From Bacillus cereus group sp. RP43 (lineage in GTDB: Bacteria > Bacillota > Bacilli > Bacillales > Bacillaceae_G), in NCBI RefSeq assembly GCF_040459645.1, contig NZ_JARVHQ010000001.1, forward strand, positions 930,001 to 994,000: a DNA stretch of 64,000 bases, written 5' to 3'. Each line of letters opens with the position of its first letter. Within the stretch, counting starts at the first letter, position 1. The position numbers were made by a program, and so were the translations under genes. A model generated the notes under the pieces. The model was not told the origin of the DNA and searched no databases. It saw only the letters and a list, made by a program, of their open reading frames with translations. This document shows, one piece after another, positions 18,549 through 27,441 of the stretch.

Positions 18549-19880
18549 GTGCATATTCTTGTTGTTAGTGTAAATTATCGAACAGCCCCTGTAGAATTTC
18601 GTGAGAAACTCACATTTCAGGCAGCAGAGCTAGAGCAAGCAATGACTACATTACAAAACCAAAAGAGTGTGCTAGAAAATGTCATTGTATCAACTTGTAA
18701 TCGCACTGAAATTTACGCTGTTGTCGATCAATTACACACGGGACGGTATTACATTAAGAAGTTTTTAGCTGATTGGTTTCAGCTTGAAATAGAAGAAGTC
18801 GCACCATACTTGTCTATTTTTGAACAAGATGGCGCAATAGATCATTTATTCCGCGTAACGTGCGGTTTAGATTCTATGGTTGTTGGAGAGACGCAAATTT
18901 TAGGTCAAATAAAAGATAGCTTTTTAGAAGCACAACAAGTAAAAGCGACAGGTACAATTTTTAATGAGTTGTTTAAGCAAGTGGTTACGTTAGCAAAACG
19001 TGCGCACTCAGAAACAACGATTGGTGAAAGTGCGATGTCTGTTAGTTATGCTGCTGTTGAGCTCGGAAAGAAAATATTTGGCGATTTAACAGATTGTCAT
19101 GTGCTTATTCTTGGTGCGGGTAAGATGGGTGAACTTGCACTGCAAAACTTATACGGAAGTGGAGCTCGTAAAGTAACAGTTATGAATAGGACGCTTACGA
19201 AAGCGGAAGTGATGGCTGAGAAATATATGGGACATGCAAAGCCTTTAAGTGAATTGCAATGTGCATTATTAGAAGCGGATATTTTAATTAGTTCAACGGG
19301 TGCATCAGAATATGTCATTACGAAAGAGATGATGACGAAAGTAGAGAGAATGCGCTCTGGTCGTCCGTTGTTTATGGTTGATATTGCAGTACCACGTGAT
19401 ATTGATCCTGCGATTGATGAATTAGAAGGCTCTTTCTTATATGATATCGACGATCTGCAAGGTGTAGTTGAAGCAAACCGTGCTGAACGTTTAAAAGAAG
19501 CAGAGAAAATTCAATTTATGATTGAAGAGGAAATGGTTTTATTTAAAACGTGGTTAAGTACGCTTGGTGTTGTACCGCTAATATCTGCTCTTCGTGATAA
19601 AGCGCTAGCAATTCAAAGTGATACGATGGAAAGCCTTGAGCGAAAAATACCAAACCTTAGTGATCGTGAGAAAAAAGTAATTAGTAAACATACGAAAAGT
19701 ATTATTAACCAATTGTTAAAAGACCCCATTTTAGTAGCTAAAGAATTAGCTGCTGAAGAGGGAGCCGGCGAAAAATTAGCTTTATTTGCGAAGATTTTTG
19801 ATTTAGAAGTGGAAGAAGCGGGAAATACGGAAGAAGTAGAACATAAAAGAGCGTGGACACCATCCGTTCCATCTTTATAA
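18549..19880 (+). CDS. hemA: Glutamyl-tRNA reductase
   Basis: It reduces glutamyl-tRNA(Glu) to glutamate-1-semialdehyde, the first committed step of the C5 haem pathway. The catalytic cysteine is in [12 protein letters not shown] (about residue 50). [15 protein letters not shown] and the NADPH-binding GAGKMGELA follow, and the C-terminal dimerisation helices close the 443-residue chain. The start is GTG, preceded by AAGGGGGA; the nearby ATG at 18542 is out of frame. First gene of the hemAXCDBL operon under the PerR box. Confidence 0.96.
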   Translation: MHILVVSVNYRTAPVEFREKLTFQAAELEQAMTTLQNQKSVLENVIVSTCNRTEIYAVVDQLHTGRYYIKKFLADWFQLEIEEVAPYLSIFEQDGAIDHLFRVTCGLDSMVVGETQILGQIKDSFLEAQQVKATGTIFNELFKQVVTLAKRAHSETTIGESAMSVSYAAVELGKKIFGDLTDCHVLILGAGKMGELALQNLYGSGARKVTVMNRTLTKAEVMAEKYMGHAKPLSELQCALLEADILISSTGASEYVITKEMMTKVERMRSGRPLFMVDIAVPRDIDPAIDELEGSFLYDIDDLQGVVEANRAERLKEAEKIQFMIEEEMVLFKTWLSTLGVVPLISALRDKALAIQSDTMESLERKIPNLSDREKKVISKHTKSIINQLLKDPILVAKELAAEEGAGEKLALFAKIFDLEVEEAGNTEEVEHKRAWTPSVPSL

Positions 19881-19897
19881 CTTGGAAGGATGATCGG

Positions 19898-20731
19898 ATG
19901 AGTTTTTTTAATAACAGTATTATTTATCATATTGCAATTATTTTATATGCTTGTAGCATTAGTTTATATTTTATAGATTATTTCCAAAGTAACCGAAAGG
20001 CGAACCGCTTTGCTTTTTGGTTACTTTCGATTGTATGGGTTCTGCAGTCTATCTTTATGTTGCTTAGGGCTACAGATTCAGAAACGAATCCTATTTTAAC
20101 TTTATTATCAGGGATTTATTTTTATGTTTGGTTATTGATTACGATGTCATTAGTCATTAATCGATTTATGCGCATTGACTTTTTAGTCTTTTTTACAAAT
20201 GTTGTAGCATTTGGAGTAAGCGCTTTTTCTATTTTTACACCGCTCGGAAAGATGTCGCCAGTACTTGCAGAGCAATTAGTTTCAGAACTTGTATACGTGC
20301 ATGTCGGTATGGCGATTATTTCTTATGCAACGTTTACTGTATCGTTTATTTTTTCTATTATGTATTTATTGCAATATCGGCTATTAAAAAAGAAAAAGTG
20401 GAATGCGAGATTAAGAAGATTAGGAAATTTGCCGAAGCTTGAATCTATGTCTTACGGATTAAATTTATTTTCTGTTCCGTTTTTCTTATTAGCAATTATA
20501 TTAGGATGCATATGGGGATATACAAAATTGGATAATTTCCATTGGTATGATACGAAAGTAATCGGGTCTTTTGTCGTTCTATTTACATATTGCGTGGGCT
20601 TATATTTAAGAGCGGCAGATGTGTTGCAAGGTAAGAAAATTGTGCAGTGGAATATCGGGGCATTTCTCGTAATGCTAGTTAACATTTTTCTATTAAGCAG
20701 TTTATCTAATTTCCACTTTTGGTATTTATAA
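19898..20731 (+). CDS. hemX: HemX, membrane protein of the hem operon (CcsA-like)
   Basis: The 277-residue protein has about eight hydrophobic helices and the cytochrome-c-assembly (CcsA/CcmC-like) fold, including VYVHVGMAIISYATF and the GCIWGYTKL segment. In B. subtilis HemX lowers the cellular amount of HemA; the biochemical mechanism is not established. The ATG at 19898 follows GGAAGGATGATCGG. It is 17 bases after hemA and 15 before hemC. Confidence 0.9.
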   Translation: MSFFNNSIIYHIAIILYACSISLYFIDYFQSNRKANRFAFWLLSIVWVLQSIFMLLRATDSETNPILTLLSGIYFYVWLLITMSLVINRFMRIDFLVFFTNVVAFGVSAFSIFTPLGKMSPVLAEQLVSELVYVHVGMAIISYATFTVSFIFSIMYLLQYRLLKKKKWNARLRRLGNLPKLESMSYGLNLFSVPFFLLAIILGCIWGYTKLDNFHWYDTKVIGSFVVLFTYCVGLYLRAADVLQGKKIVQWNIGAFLVMLVNIFLLSSLSNFHFWYL

Positions 20732-20746
20732 TGAGGAGAGAGAATT

Positions 20747-21676
20747 ATGCGCAAAATTATTGTAGGTTCACGAAAGAGTAAACTAGCATTAACACAAACA
20801 AATTGGTTTATCGATCAATTAAAAGCGCTTGGTTTACCATATGAATTTGAAGTGAAAGAAATCGTCACAAAAGGTGATGTTATTTTAGATGTTACTCTTT
20901 CAAAAGTAGGCGGAAAAGGTTTATTTGTAAAGGAAATTGAACACGCGTTACTTACGAAAGAAATTGATATGGCTGTACATAGTATGAAAGATATGCCAGC
21001 TGTACTTCCAGATGGATTAACGATTGGTTGTACACCAAAGCGCGTTGACCCTCGTGATGCTTTTATTTCTAAAAACGGAGAATCGTTTAAAGACTTAGCA
21101 GAAGGTGCGATCTTAGGGACGAGTAGTTTGAGACGTAGTGCACAACTACTAGCTGCGAGACCAGATTTACAAGTGAAATGGATTCGCGGGAATATCGATA
21201 CACGCTTACGTAAGTTAAAAGATGAAGATTACGATGCAATTATTTTAGCGACAGCTGGACTGCAGAGAATGGGCTGGGACGGGGAAGTTATTACAGAACA
21301 TTTAGATGAAACTTTATGTGTACCAGCCGTAGGACAAGGTGCATTAGCGATTGAATGTCGTGAAGATGATAAGGATTTACTTCAGTTGTTAGCACATATT
21401 AATGATGCAGTAACAGAAAGAACAGTGGCTGCTGAACGAGTATTTCTTCATAAACTTGAAGGTGGATGCCAAGTTCCAATCGCTGGATATGCAACTCTTA
21501 AGGAAAATGATGCAATCGAATTAACAGCGCTTGTCGGTTCTATGGACGGTTCTGTTTTATTGAAAGAGATAGTAGTAGGCACTGATCCGAAGCAAGTAGG
21601 ATTAGAGGCTGCGGACCGTTTAATTAAACAAGGAGCAAAAGAGCTCATTCTTGCTGCAAATAAGGAGCAACAATAA
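20747..21676 (+). CDS. hemC: Porphobilinogen deaminase (hydroxymethylbilane synthase)
   Basis: It polymerises four porphobilinogens to hydroxymethylbilane. The dipyrromethane-cofactor cysteine is in LEGGCQVPI (about residue 242). Substrate-binding arginines are in [19 protein letters not shown] and [10 protein letters not shown]. The 309 residues are the family length. ATG follows GAGGAGAGAG. It is two bases from hemD. Confidence 0.97.
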   Translation: MRKIIVGSRKSKLALTQTNWFIDQLKALGLPYEFEVKEIVTKGDVILDVTLSKVGGKGLFVKEIEHALLTKEIDMAVHSMKDMPAVLPDGLTIGCTPKRVDPRDAFISKNGESFKDLAEGAILGTSSLRRSAQLLAARPDLQVKWIRGNIDTRLRKLKDEDYDAIILATAGLQRMGWDGEVITEHLDETLCVPAVGQGALAIECREDDKDLLQLLAHINDAVTERTVAAERVFLHKLEGGCQVPIAGYATLKENDAIELTALVGSMDGSVLLKEIVVGTDPKQVGLEAADRLIKQGAKELILAANKEQQ

Positions 21677-21678
21677 AT

Positions 21679-22431
21679 ATGGATGCTCTCGCTGGCAAAA
21701 TAGTATTGGTTACACGTGCCCAGCATCAAGCGAAACAAATGAGTGTAGCAGTGAAAGAAAGGAGCGGAATTCCATTGGAAATTCCGCTTTTGCGTATGGA
21801 AGGCACATCTCATAGGCAAATTCAACGTATAACAAGGCAACTACATTCGTATGACTGGGTTATTTTTACGAGTAAAAATGGTGTAGCTTTTTTTCTAGAT
21901 GGTTTAGAAAAAAAAATACCATTAACTATTAAAATCGCTGCGGTAGGCGTGAAAACAAAATTAGAGTTAGAAAAAAGGGGCTATCAAGTTCATTTTGTTC
22001 CGACCTCATTTGTTGCAGAAACATTTGCCGAAGAGTTTCTAAAAGAATTAAGTGGAAACGAGCGTATTTTATTTCCGAAAGGGAATTTAGCAAGAGATGT
22101 AATCCCGGTTAAACTTAGGGAGTTTGGTGTTTTTCTAGATGAGCTAATCGTATATGGTACGAAGGTGAATGTAGAGAAAAAACAAGAACTTATAACAGCA
22201 TTGAAATTAGGGGAAGTAAATATTATTACATTTACGAGTCCTTCAACTGTTGATAGTTTTGTTCGTTTACTTGAGGGAACAAACTGGAGAGAATGGACGA
22301 AAAAATGTACAATTGCTTGTATAGGGCCTATTACGGAAAAAGAGGCGAACCTTTATTTTTCGAATGTTATTGTGCCAAAAGAGTACACTGTAGAAGCATT
22401 GCTGCAATGCATTTGTGAATCTATAAAATAA
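21679..22431 (+). CDS. hemD: Uroporphyrinogen-III synthase
   Basis: This 250-residue protein closes and inverts ring D of hydroxymethylbilane. The family is poorly conserved in sequence. Visible markers are KIVLVTRAQHQAKQM at the start, DWVIFTSKNGVAFF and ITFTSPSTVDSF. The identification is strengthened by the position between hemC and hemB. The ribosome site AAGGAGCAACA lies inside the end of hemC. Confidence 0.93.
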   Translation: MDALAGKIVLVTRAQHQAKQMSVAVKERSGIPLEIPLLRMEGTSHRQIQRITRQLHSYDWVIFTSKNGVAFFLDGLEKKIPLTIKIAAVGVKTKLELEKRGYQVHFVPTSFVAETFAEEFLKELSGNERILFPKGNLARDVIPVKLREFGVFLDELIVYGTKVNVEKKQELITALKLGEVNIITFTSPSTVDSFVRLLEGTNWREWTKKCTIACIGPITEKEANLYFSNVIVPKEYTVEALLQCICESIK

Positions 22432-22451
22432 AAGAATGGGGATAGAAATCT

Positions 22452-23441
22452 ATGAATTCTTTACAATTTAATCGTCATCGTCGTCTAAGACAAAGCGGAG
22501 GCATGCGTGCACTTGTGCGTGAAACATTTTTACATACAGAAGATTTTATTTATCCTATTTTTGTATTAGAAGGAGAAAATACTCGTAATGAAGTTCCTTC
22601 TATGCCAGGCGTATGTCAAATGTCTTTAGATTTATTGCGAGCTGAAATGCAAGAGGTCGTTGATTTAGGTATTCGTTCTGTTATTGTATTTGGTTTACCT
22701 GCTGAAAAGGACGAAGTTGGATCATCAGCATATTGTGAGCATGGAATTGTACAGCGTGCAATTAAGCAAATTAAAGATGAGTTCCCAGAGCTAGTAGTAG
22801 TTGCAGATACATGTTTATGTCAATTCACAAGCCATGGTCATTGCGGTGTTATTGAAGATGGCGTTATTTTAAATGATGAGTCTCTTGCAGTTCTTGCAAA
22901 AACAGCTGTAAGTCAAGCGAAAGCAGGGGCAGACATTATTGCACCATCTAACATGATGGACGGATTTGTAACGGCAATTCGCCATGCATTAGATGAAAAT
23001 GGTTTCGCGCACGTACCAGTTATGTCGTACGCTGTGAAATATTCATCAGCATTTTATGGACCATTCCGTGATGCAGCGCATGGTGCGCCGCAGTTCGGTG
23101 ACCGTAAAACATATCAAATGGACCCAGCTAACCGTATGGAAGCATTCCGTGAAGCAGAAACAGATGTAATGGAAGGGGCAGATTTCTTAATTGTAAAGCC
23201 AGCTCTTTCTTATTTAGATATCGTTCGTGATGTGAAAAATAACTTTAATTTACCAGTCGTTGCTTATAACGTAAGTGGTGAATATTCGATGATTAAAGCG
23301 GCAGCGCAAAATGGTTGGATTAATGAAAAAGAAGTTGTACTTGAGAAATTAATTAGCATGAAACGCGCAGGAGCAGACTTGATTATTACGTATCATGCAA
23401 AAGATGCAGCAAGATGGTTACAAGAAGGAGGCGCTAAATAA
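22452..23441 (+). CDS. hemB: Porphobilinogen synthase (delta-aminolevulinate dehydratase)
   Basis: It condenses two 5-aminolevulinates. The zinc-type cysteine cluster is present ([15 protein letters not shown]), as are the two Schiff-base lysine regions ([15 protein letters not shown] and [12 protein letters not shown]). The length of 329 residues is normal. Its stop codon overlaps the start of hemL by one base (TAATG), so coupling is likely. Confidence 0.97.
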   Translation: MNSLQFNRHRRLRQSGGMRALVRETFLHTEDFIYPIFVLEGENTRNEVPSMPGVCQMSLDLLRAEMQEVVDLGIRSVIVFGLPAEKDEVGSSAYCEHGIVQRAIKQIKDEFPELVVVADTCLCQFTSHGHCGVIEDGVILNDESLAVLAKTAVSQAKAGADIIAPSNMMDGFVTAIRHALDENGFAHVPVMSYAVKYSSAFYGPFRDAAHGAPQFGDRKTYQMDPANRMEAFREAETDVMEGADFLIVKPALSYLDIVRDVKNNFNLPVVAYNVSGEYSMIKAAAQNGWINEKEVVLEKLISMKRAGADLIITYHAKDAARWLQEGGAK

Positions 23442-24730
23442 TGAAAAAGTTTGATAAGTCGATTGCGGCGTTTGAAGAGGCTCAAGATTTAATGCCTGGA
23501 GGCGTAAATAGCCCTGTTCGTGCCTTTAAGTCTGTTGGTATGAATCCGCTGTTTATGGAGCGTGGAAAAGGCTCTAAAGTATATGATATCGATGGGAATG
23601 AATACATCGATTACGTATTATCGTGGGGACCTTTAATTCATGGTCATGCGAACGACCGTGTTGTTGAGGCTTTAAAAGCTGTTGCTGAAAAAGGAACAAG
23701 CTTTGGTGCACCAACAGAAATTGAAAATAAATTAGCGCAGCTTGTTATCGAGCGTGTACCATCAATTGAGATTGTGCGTATGGTTAACTCTGGAACAGAG
23801 GCGACAATGAGTGCATTGCGTTTAGCTCGTGGTTACACTGGCCGTAACAAAATTTTGAAATTCATTGGTTGTTATCACGGCCATGGTGATTCTTTATTGA
23901 TTAAGGCAGGTTCGGGTGTGGCGACGCTAGGTTTACCAGATAGCCCTGGTGTACCAGAAGGTGTAGCGAAAAATACGATTACAGTAGCGTATAACGATTT
24001 AGAAAGTGTAAAATATGCTTTCGAACAATTCGGTGATGACATTGCTTGTATAATTGTAGAACCAGTGGCAGGGAATATGGGTGTTGTTCCCCCACAACCG
24101 GGATTTTTAGAAGGACTTCGTGAAGTGACAGAGCAAAACGGTGCACTACTTATTTTTGATGAAGTAATGACAGGATTCCGTGTTGCTTATAATTGTGGAC
24201 AAGGTTACTACGGCGTAACTCCTGACTTAACTTGTTTAGGTAAAGTAATCGGTGGTGGCTTGCCGGTAGGAGCATACGGTGGTAAGGCAGAGATTATGCG
24301 TCAAGTTGCACCAAGCGGACCGATTTACCAAGCGGGAACATTATCGGGTAATCCACTTGCAATGACAGCTGGTTATGAAACGTTAGTACAGTTAACGCCA
24401 GAATCATATGTGGAATTTGAGCGTAAAGCAGAAATGTTAGAGGCTGGACTACGTAAGGCAGCTGAAAAGCATAATATCCCTCATCACATTAATCGTGCAG
24501 GTTCTATGATCGGTATTTTCTTTACAGATGAGCAGGTTATTAATTATGATGCAGCAAAATCTTCAAACTTAGAATTCTTTGCGGCTTACTATCGTGAAAT
24601 GGTAGAACAAGGTGTATTTTTACCACCTTCTCAATTTGAAGGTTTATTCTTATCAACAGCACATAGTGATGCAGATATTGAGGCGACAATTGCGGCGGCC
24701 GAAATTGCAATGTCAAAATTAAAAGCATAA
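23441..24730 (+). CDS. hemL: Glutamate-1-semialdehyde 2,1-aminomutase
   Basis: This PLP enzyme moves the amino group to give 5-aminolevulinate, following HemA. The PLP lysine lies in [17 protein letters not shown]; the motifs [28 protein letters not shown] and [10 protein letters not shown] are complete over 429 residues. Last gene of the hem operon, ending in a strong terminator. The cereus group often has a second copy elsewhere. Confidence 0.96.
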   Translation: MKKFDKSIAAFEEAQDLMPGGVNSPVRAFKSVGMNPLFMERGKGSKVYDIDGNEYIDYVLSWGPLIHGHANDRVVEALKAVAEKGTSFGAPTEIENKLAQLVIERVPSIEIVRMVNSGTEATMSALRLARGYTGRNKILKFIGCYHGHGDSLLIKAGSGVATLGLPDSPGVPEGVAKNTITVAYNDLESVKYAFEQFGDDIACIIVEPVAGNMGVVPPQPGFLEGLREVTEQNGALLIFDEVMTGFRVAYNCGQGYYGVTPDLTCLGKVIGGGLPVGAYGGKAEIMRQVAPSGPIYQAGTLSGNPLAMTAGYETLVQLTPESYVEFERKAEMLEAGLRKAAEKHNIPHHINRAGSMIGIFFTDEQVINYDAAKSSNLEFFAAYYREMVEQGVFLPPSQFEGLFLSTAHSDADIEATIAAAEIAMSKLKA

Positions 24731-24740
24731 TTTCTTAGAG

Positions 24741-24774
24741 AAAATCGCTCTCCATTAGGGGAGCGATTTTTTTT
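24741..24774 (+). terminator. Terminator of the hem operon
   Basis: AAAATCGCTC(TCC) pairs with (GGG)GAGCGATTTT across ATTA, followed by T's. Confidence 0.9.
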
Positions 24775-24839
24775 ATTCATAAAGTAGCCTTAGGGAACAT
24801 AAATCTGTAATGACATATAGTTTGGGAGGGGGAAAAGAA

Positions 24840-25817
24840 GTGGCAACAGATCATTCATTACGATTTTCATTAAAAGAATCTGTTTGGTTCCAAAAGGGAC
24901 AGGAAGTCGAAGAACTTTTGTCAATTTCGTTAGATCCAGACGTTGAGATAGAGGAGCTCGATCATGAAGTTATCGTGAGAGGGCAATTAGATTTAACGGG
25001 AGAGTACGTTGCAAGGCAAGATGATTCAGCTTATTCATTAAGAGAGCTATCACCAGCAAAGGCAATTGATTATGTAGAAACAAGGGCAGACGGGGTTAAT
25101 GAGCTTGTCCATTCCTTTCCGCTCGAAATATCAATTCCAAGAAATCGAGTGAAAGTAATTGAAGAATTATATGTATCAATCGAGGAATTTGATTATGAAT
25201 TAAAGGAAAATGGTTGCTTACAACTATTAGCGGATATATCTATTACAGGTTTATGTGACGAAGAAAGAACTGAGGATGAAGAGGAAGAGACGGCGTATGC
25301 CGAGTTGGAAGCTGATTCAGCTGAAGAGGATGAAAGTAGACCTGCGCAGCACGAAGAAGTACCAGCCTATAAAGAATCAGATGGATGGGAAGATTATGCA
25401 TTTGAACCGTTTCAGCTAGAAGAAAGAAAAGAGCAAGAAATAGAAGAAGAGGAATTAGAAGAACATGAATTTGCGGGGCGTGAAGAGGAGAAAGAAACGA
25501 CGCCACAATTTGAATTGTTCGGGCGAAAAAATTTCAAGAAAGAAAAAGCGAAAAAGCAGGAAGAACAAGAGGAAGAAGCATATTCACAGCGAGATGAAAA
25601 TGCACTTTATTTAACGAAATTATTTACGAAAGAACCAGAAGAAGAATTTACGAAGTTAAGAATGTACTTCGTACAAGAAGGAGATACAATTGAATCTGTT
25701 GCAGAACGTTATGAAACGACTGTGCAAAACTTATATCGTGTAAATCAATCAGAAGATATATATTTAACTACAGGGCAAATTATATATATTCCTGTTTCAA
25801 AAGCAAAGGTGAAATAA
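24840..25817 (+). CDS. spoVID: SpoVID, spore coat encasement protein with LysM
   Basis: This mother-cell morphogenetic protein recruits SafA and other coat proteins around the forespore. The N-terminal 140 residues (RFSLKESVWFQKGQEVEEL, then VKVIEELYVSIEEFDYEL) form the coat-docking domain. A very acidic E-rich low-complexity region spans about 145-265. The last 48 residues are a LysM domain (MYFVQEGDTIESVAERY to QIIYIPV). The GTG at 24840 after GGGAGGGGG was chosen; 325 residues. It lies between hemL and ysxE as in B. subtilis. Confidence 0.92.
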   Translation: MATDHSLRFSLKESVWFQKGQEVEELLSISLDPDVEIEELDHEVIVRGQLDLTGEYVARQDDSAYSLRELSPAKAIDYVETRADGVNELVHSFPLEISIPRNRVKVIEELYVSIEEFDYELKENGCLQLLADISITGLCDEERTEDEEEETAYAELEADSAEEDESRPAQHEEVPAYKESDGWEDYAFEPFQLEERKEQEIEEEELEEHEFAGREEEKETTPQFELFGRKNFKKEKAKKQEEQEEEAYSQRDENALYLTKLFTKEPEEEFTKLRMYFVQEGDTIESVAERYETTVQNLYRVNQSEDIYLTTGQIIYIPVSKAKVK

Positions 25818-25818
25818 G

Positions 25819-25846
25819 TGAGTGAGTTTTTTCACTCGCCTCTTTT
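25819..25846 (+). terminator. Weak terminator after spoVID
   Basis: GTGAGTGAG, GTTTTT and CACTCGCCTC form an imperfect hairpin, followed by TTTTCTT. Confidence 0.4.
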
Positions 25847-25884
25847 CTTAGAAGCTATGTTTTGAATAAGAAAGGGTTATTCGT

Positions 25885-26910
25885 ATGGATATTGAATTAC
25901 GAAATCGCTATGAACCCATTGTGAGGCAATATAGATTGGACACTCAGCATATGGAAGAGCACGGAAGTGTAATGAAAATTTATACGAATCAAGGTCCGTA
26001 TGCGTTAAAGAAAATAGAAGATAGAAAATTAGAGCGGAATAATTTTTTGCACCATATTCAATATTTGAAGGAGAAAGGTTTTTCGAATTATGTACCTATC
26101 TATCATGCGACGGACGGGAATTATGTTTTAAGTGATGGGACGTATAGTTATTATTTAATGCCTTGGTTAGAACGTGCGGAAGGAAATGGCGAAGATAATG
26201 ATCAATACCATAAGATGTTTCAAACGCTCGGAACGTTGCATCAAAAAACGGTGAAAGAGGAGACTTATACAGAAGAAGATTTAGAAAAACATTATACAAA
26301 TATATCCGACCGTTGGGAAAATGATGGTGAGATATTAGAAGAGTTTCTTGTAGAATCGGAAGCGAAGTGGTATATGTCTCCATTTGAATTACAATATTGT
26401 ACGTATTATCACCATGTTATGAGGGCGCGTGAGTTCGCAACGAAACAATTGAGTGAATGGCATGATGCAATGAAAGAAAAGGAAACAACACGTACTACTT
26501 TCGTTCATGGGAATGTATCGCTTAATCACTTTTTATTTGATTATGAACGAAACGGTTATTTTATTAGTTTAGAAAAGTCTCATTTTGCTACACCAGTACA
26601 GGATATCGTTAGCTTTTATTCAAGGTCTTTAAACACATATCCAATTGCGCGGAGTGACCGCTTTGAATGGTATGAAATGTATCAAAAAAATTTTCCATTT
26701 ACGAAAGAGGAGCAGCTTCTTATGTTTGCGTATATGACGTACCCGTCGCATTTTATTCGGCAAATTCAGTCGTATACGAAAAGAAGAAAGAGTCGTAATG
26801 AAGAAAATGAGCTCCGCGGGGTGAAAAGCCTCCAGCAATCGCATTGGCTCGTTAGCAATACAGAATATTTCCTTTCGCAATTACAAGCTGCCCAGCAAGG
26901 GAACGGATAA
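25885..26910 (+). CDS. ysxE: YsxE, CotS-family spore coat kinase-like protein
   Basis: The 341-residue protein has the aminoglycoside-phosphotransferase/CotS kinase-like fold: an N-terminal lobe with VMKIYTNQGPYALKKIE (nucleotide-binding lysine), and FVHGNVSLNHFLFD in place of the HGDxxxxN catalytic loop. The aspartate is replaced by asparagine (HGN), so catalytic activity is doubtful. YsxE is a mother-cell coat protein downstream of spoVID in B. subtilis. Starts ATG after GAAAGGGTTATTC. Confidence 0.87.
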   Translation: MDIELRNRYEPIVRQYRLDTQHMEEHGSVMKIYTNQGPYALKKIEDRKLERNNFLHHIQYLKEKGFSNYVPIYHATDGNYVLSDGTYSYYLMPWLERAEGNGEDNDQYHKMFQTLGTLHQKTVKEETYTEEDLEKHYTNISDRWENDGEILEEFLVESEAKWYMSPFELQYCTYYHHVMRAREFATKQLSEWHDAMKEKETTRTTFVHGNVSLNHFLFDYERNGYFISLEKSHFATPVQDIVSFYSRSLNTYPIARSDRFEWYEMYQKNFPFTKEEQLLMFAYMTYPSHFIRQIQSYTKRRKSRNEENELRGVKSLQQSHWLVSNTEYFLSQLQAAQQGNG

Positions 26911-27074
26911 AGTAAAACTTTAATCAGTGGGGGTTTTGTTCATCCCCCACTGATTATTAGCCCGACTCCCACCTAACTTCTTTGCTCAAGCCGAATTTTG
27001 AGGTGGGGTTCTTACTGCCTGCAAATAGCGGGATAAAGAAGATAAGTAGGGAGAACCCTGCTTATCTTTTTTTT
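26911..27074 (+). other. Structured intergenic region after ysxE (possible dispersed repeat plus terminator)
   Basis: Three hairpins follow one another. AATCAGTGGGGG with CCCCCACTGATT (26922-26955) has no T-run. CTCCCACCT with GAGGTGGGG (around 26965-27007) encloses a 25-base loop. AAGATAAGTAGGG-AGAA-CCCTGCTTATCTT plus T-run (27039-27075) is a strong terminator. No gene is visible. The middle block resembles the small non-coding repeats of B. cereus-group genomes, but I cannot count copies. Confidence 0.55.
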
Positions 27075-27076
27075 AT
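27039..27076 (+). terminator. Strong terminator before valS leader
   Basis: A 13-bp stem with one wobble and an AGAA tetraloop is followed by eight T's. Confidence 0.85.
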
Positions 27077-27117
27077 TAGTTACGTAAAGAGATAAAGGCC
27101 GTAGTTTCAAATTTATC

Positions 27118-27146
27118 TTGACGAATAAGGTTTCGTTTTTTACACT
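27118..27146 (+). promoter_or_regulatory. Promoter of the valS leader
   Basis: TTGACG (27118-27123), 17 bases, TACACT (27141-27146). A TATAAT also lies a few bases downstream, but without a good -35. Confidence 0.55.
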
Positions 27147-27179
27147 ATTGTATATAATAATTAACAATCACATAAATGC

Positions 27180-27422
27180 ATTGAAGGGGAAGAGTATAAC
27201 ATGAAACGTCTTCAGAGAGGGGAACCATTGGCTGGGAGGTTCTCTAGATAGTTATGTTAGAAGGTAGCCCTGGAGCATCTTTTCTGAACGGAATGATTCT
27301 CATTAGGAAAAGACGGATTTGTCCGTTATCAAATTAAGAGTATAAGCAAATTCTGAATTTGTTTGTAAATAAAGGTGGTACCGCGATGTCCCTCGTCCTT
27401 TTTTGGATGAGGGGCATTTTTT
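27180..27422 (+). promoter_or_regulatory. T-box leader of valS
   Basis: It contains the invariant T-box AAAGGTGGTACCGCG (27371-27385). Upstream is Stem I with the AGTA element (27193) and the CAGAGAGGGGAACC / CTGGGAGGTTC distal block, and the CCCTGGAGCA junction. The terminator CCCTCGTCC-TTTTTT-GGATGAGGG plus T-run follows (27390-27422). Candidate valine specifier codons GTT (27256) and GTA (27265) lie on the 3' side of Stem I; I could not fix which is used. Uncharged tRNA-Val should stabilise the antiterminator and allow valS transcription. Confidence 0.9.
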
Positions 27423-27441
27423 ATTTTAAGGAGGGAAAATA

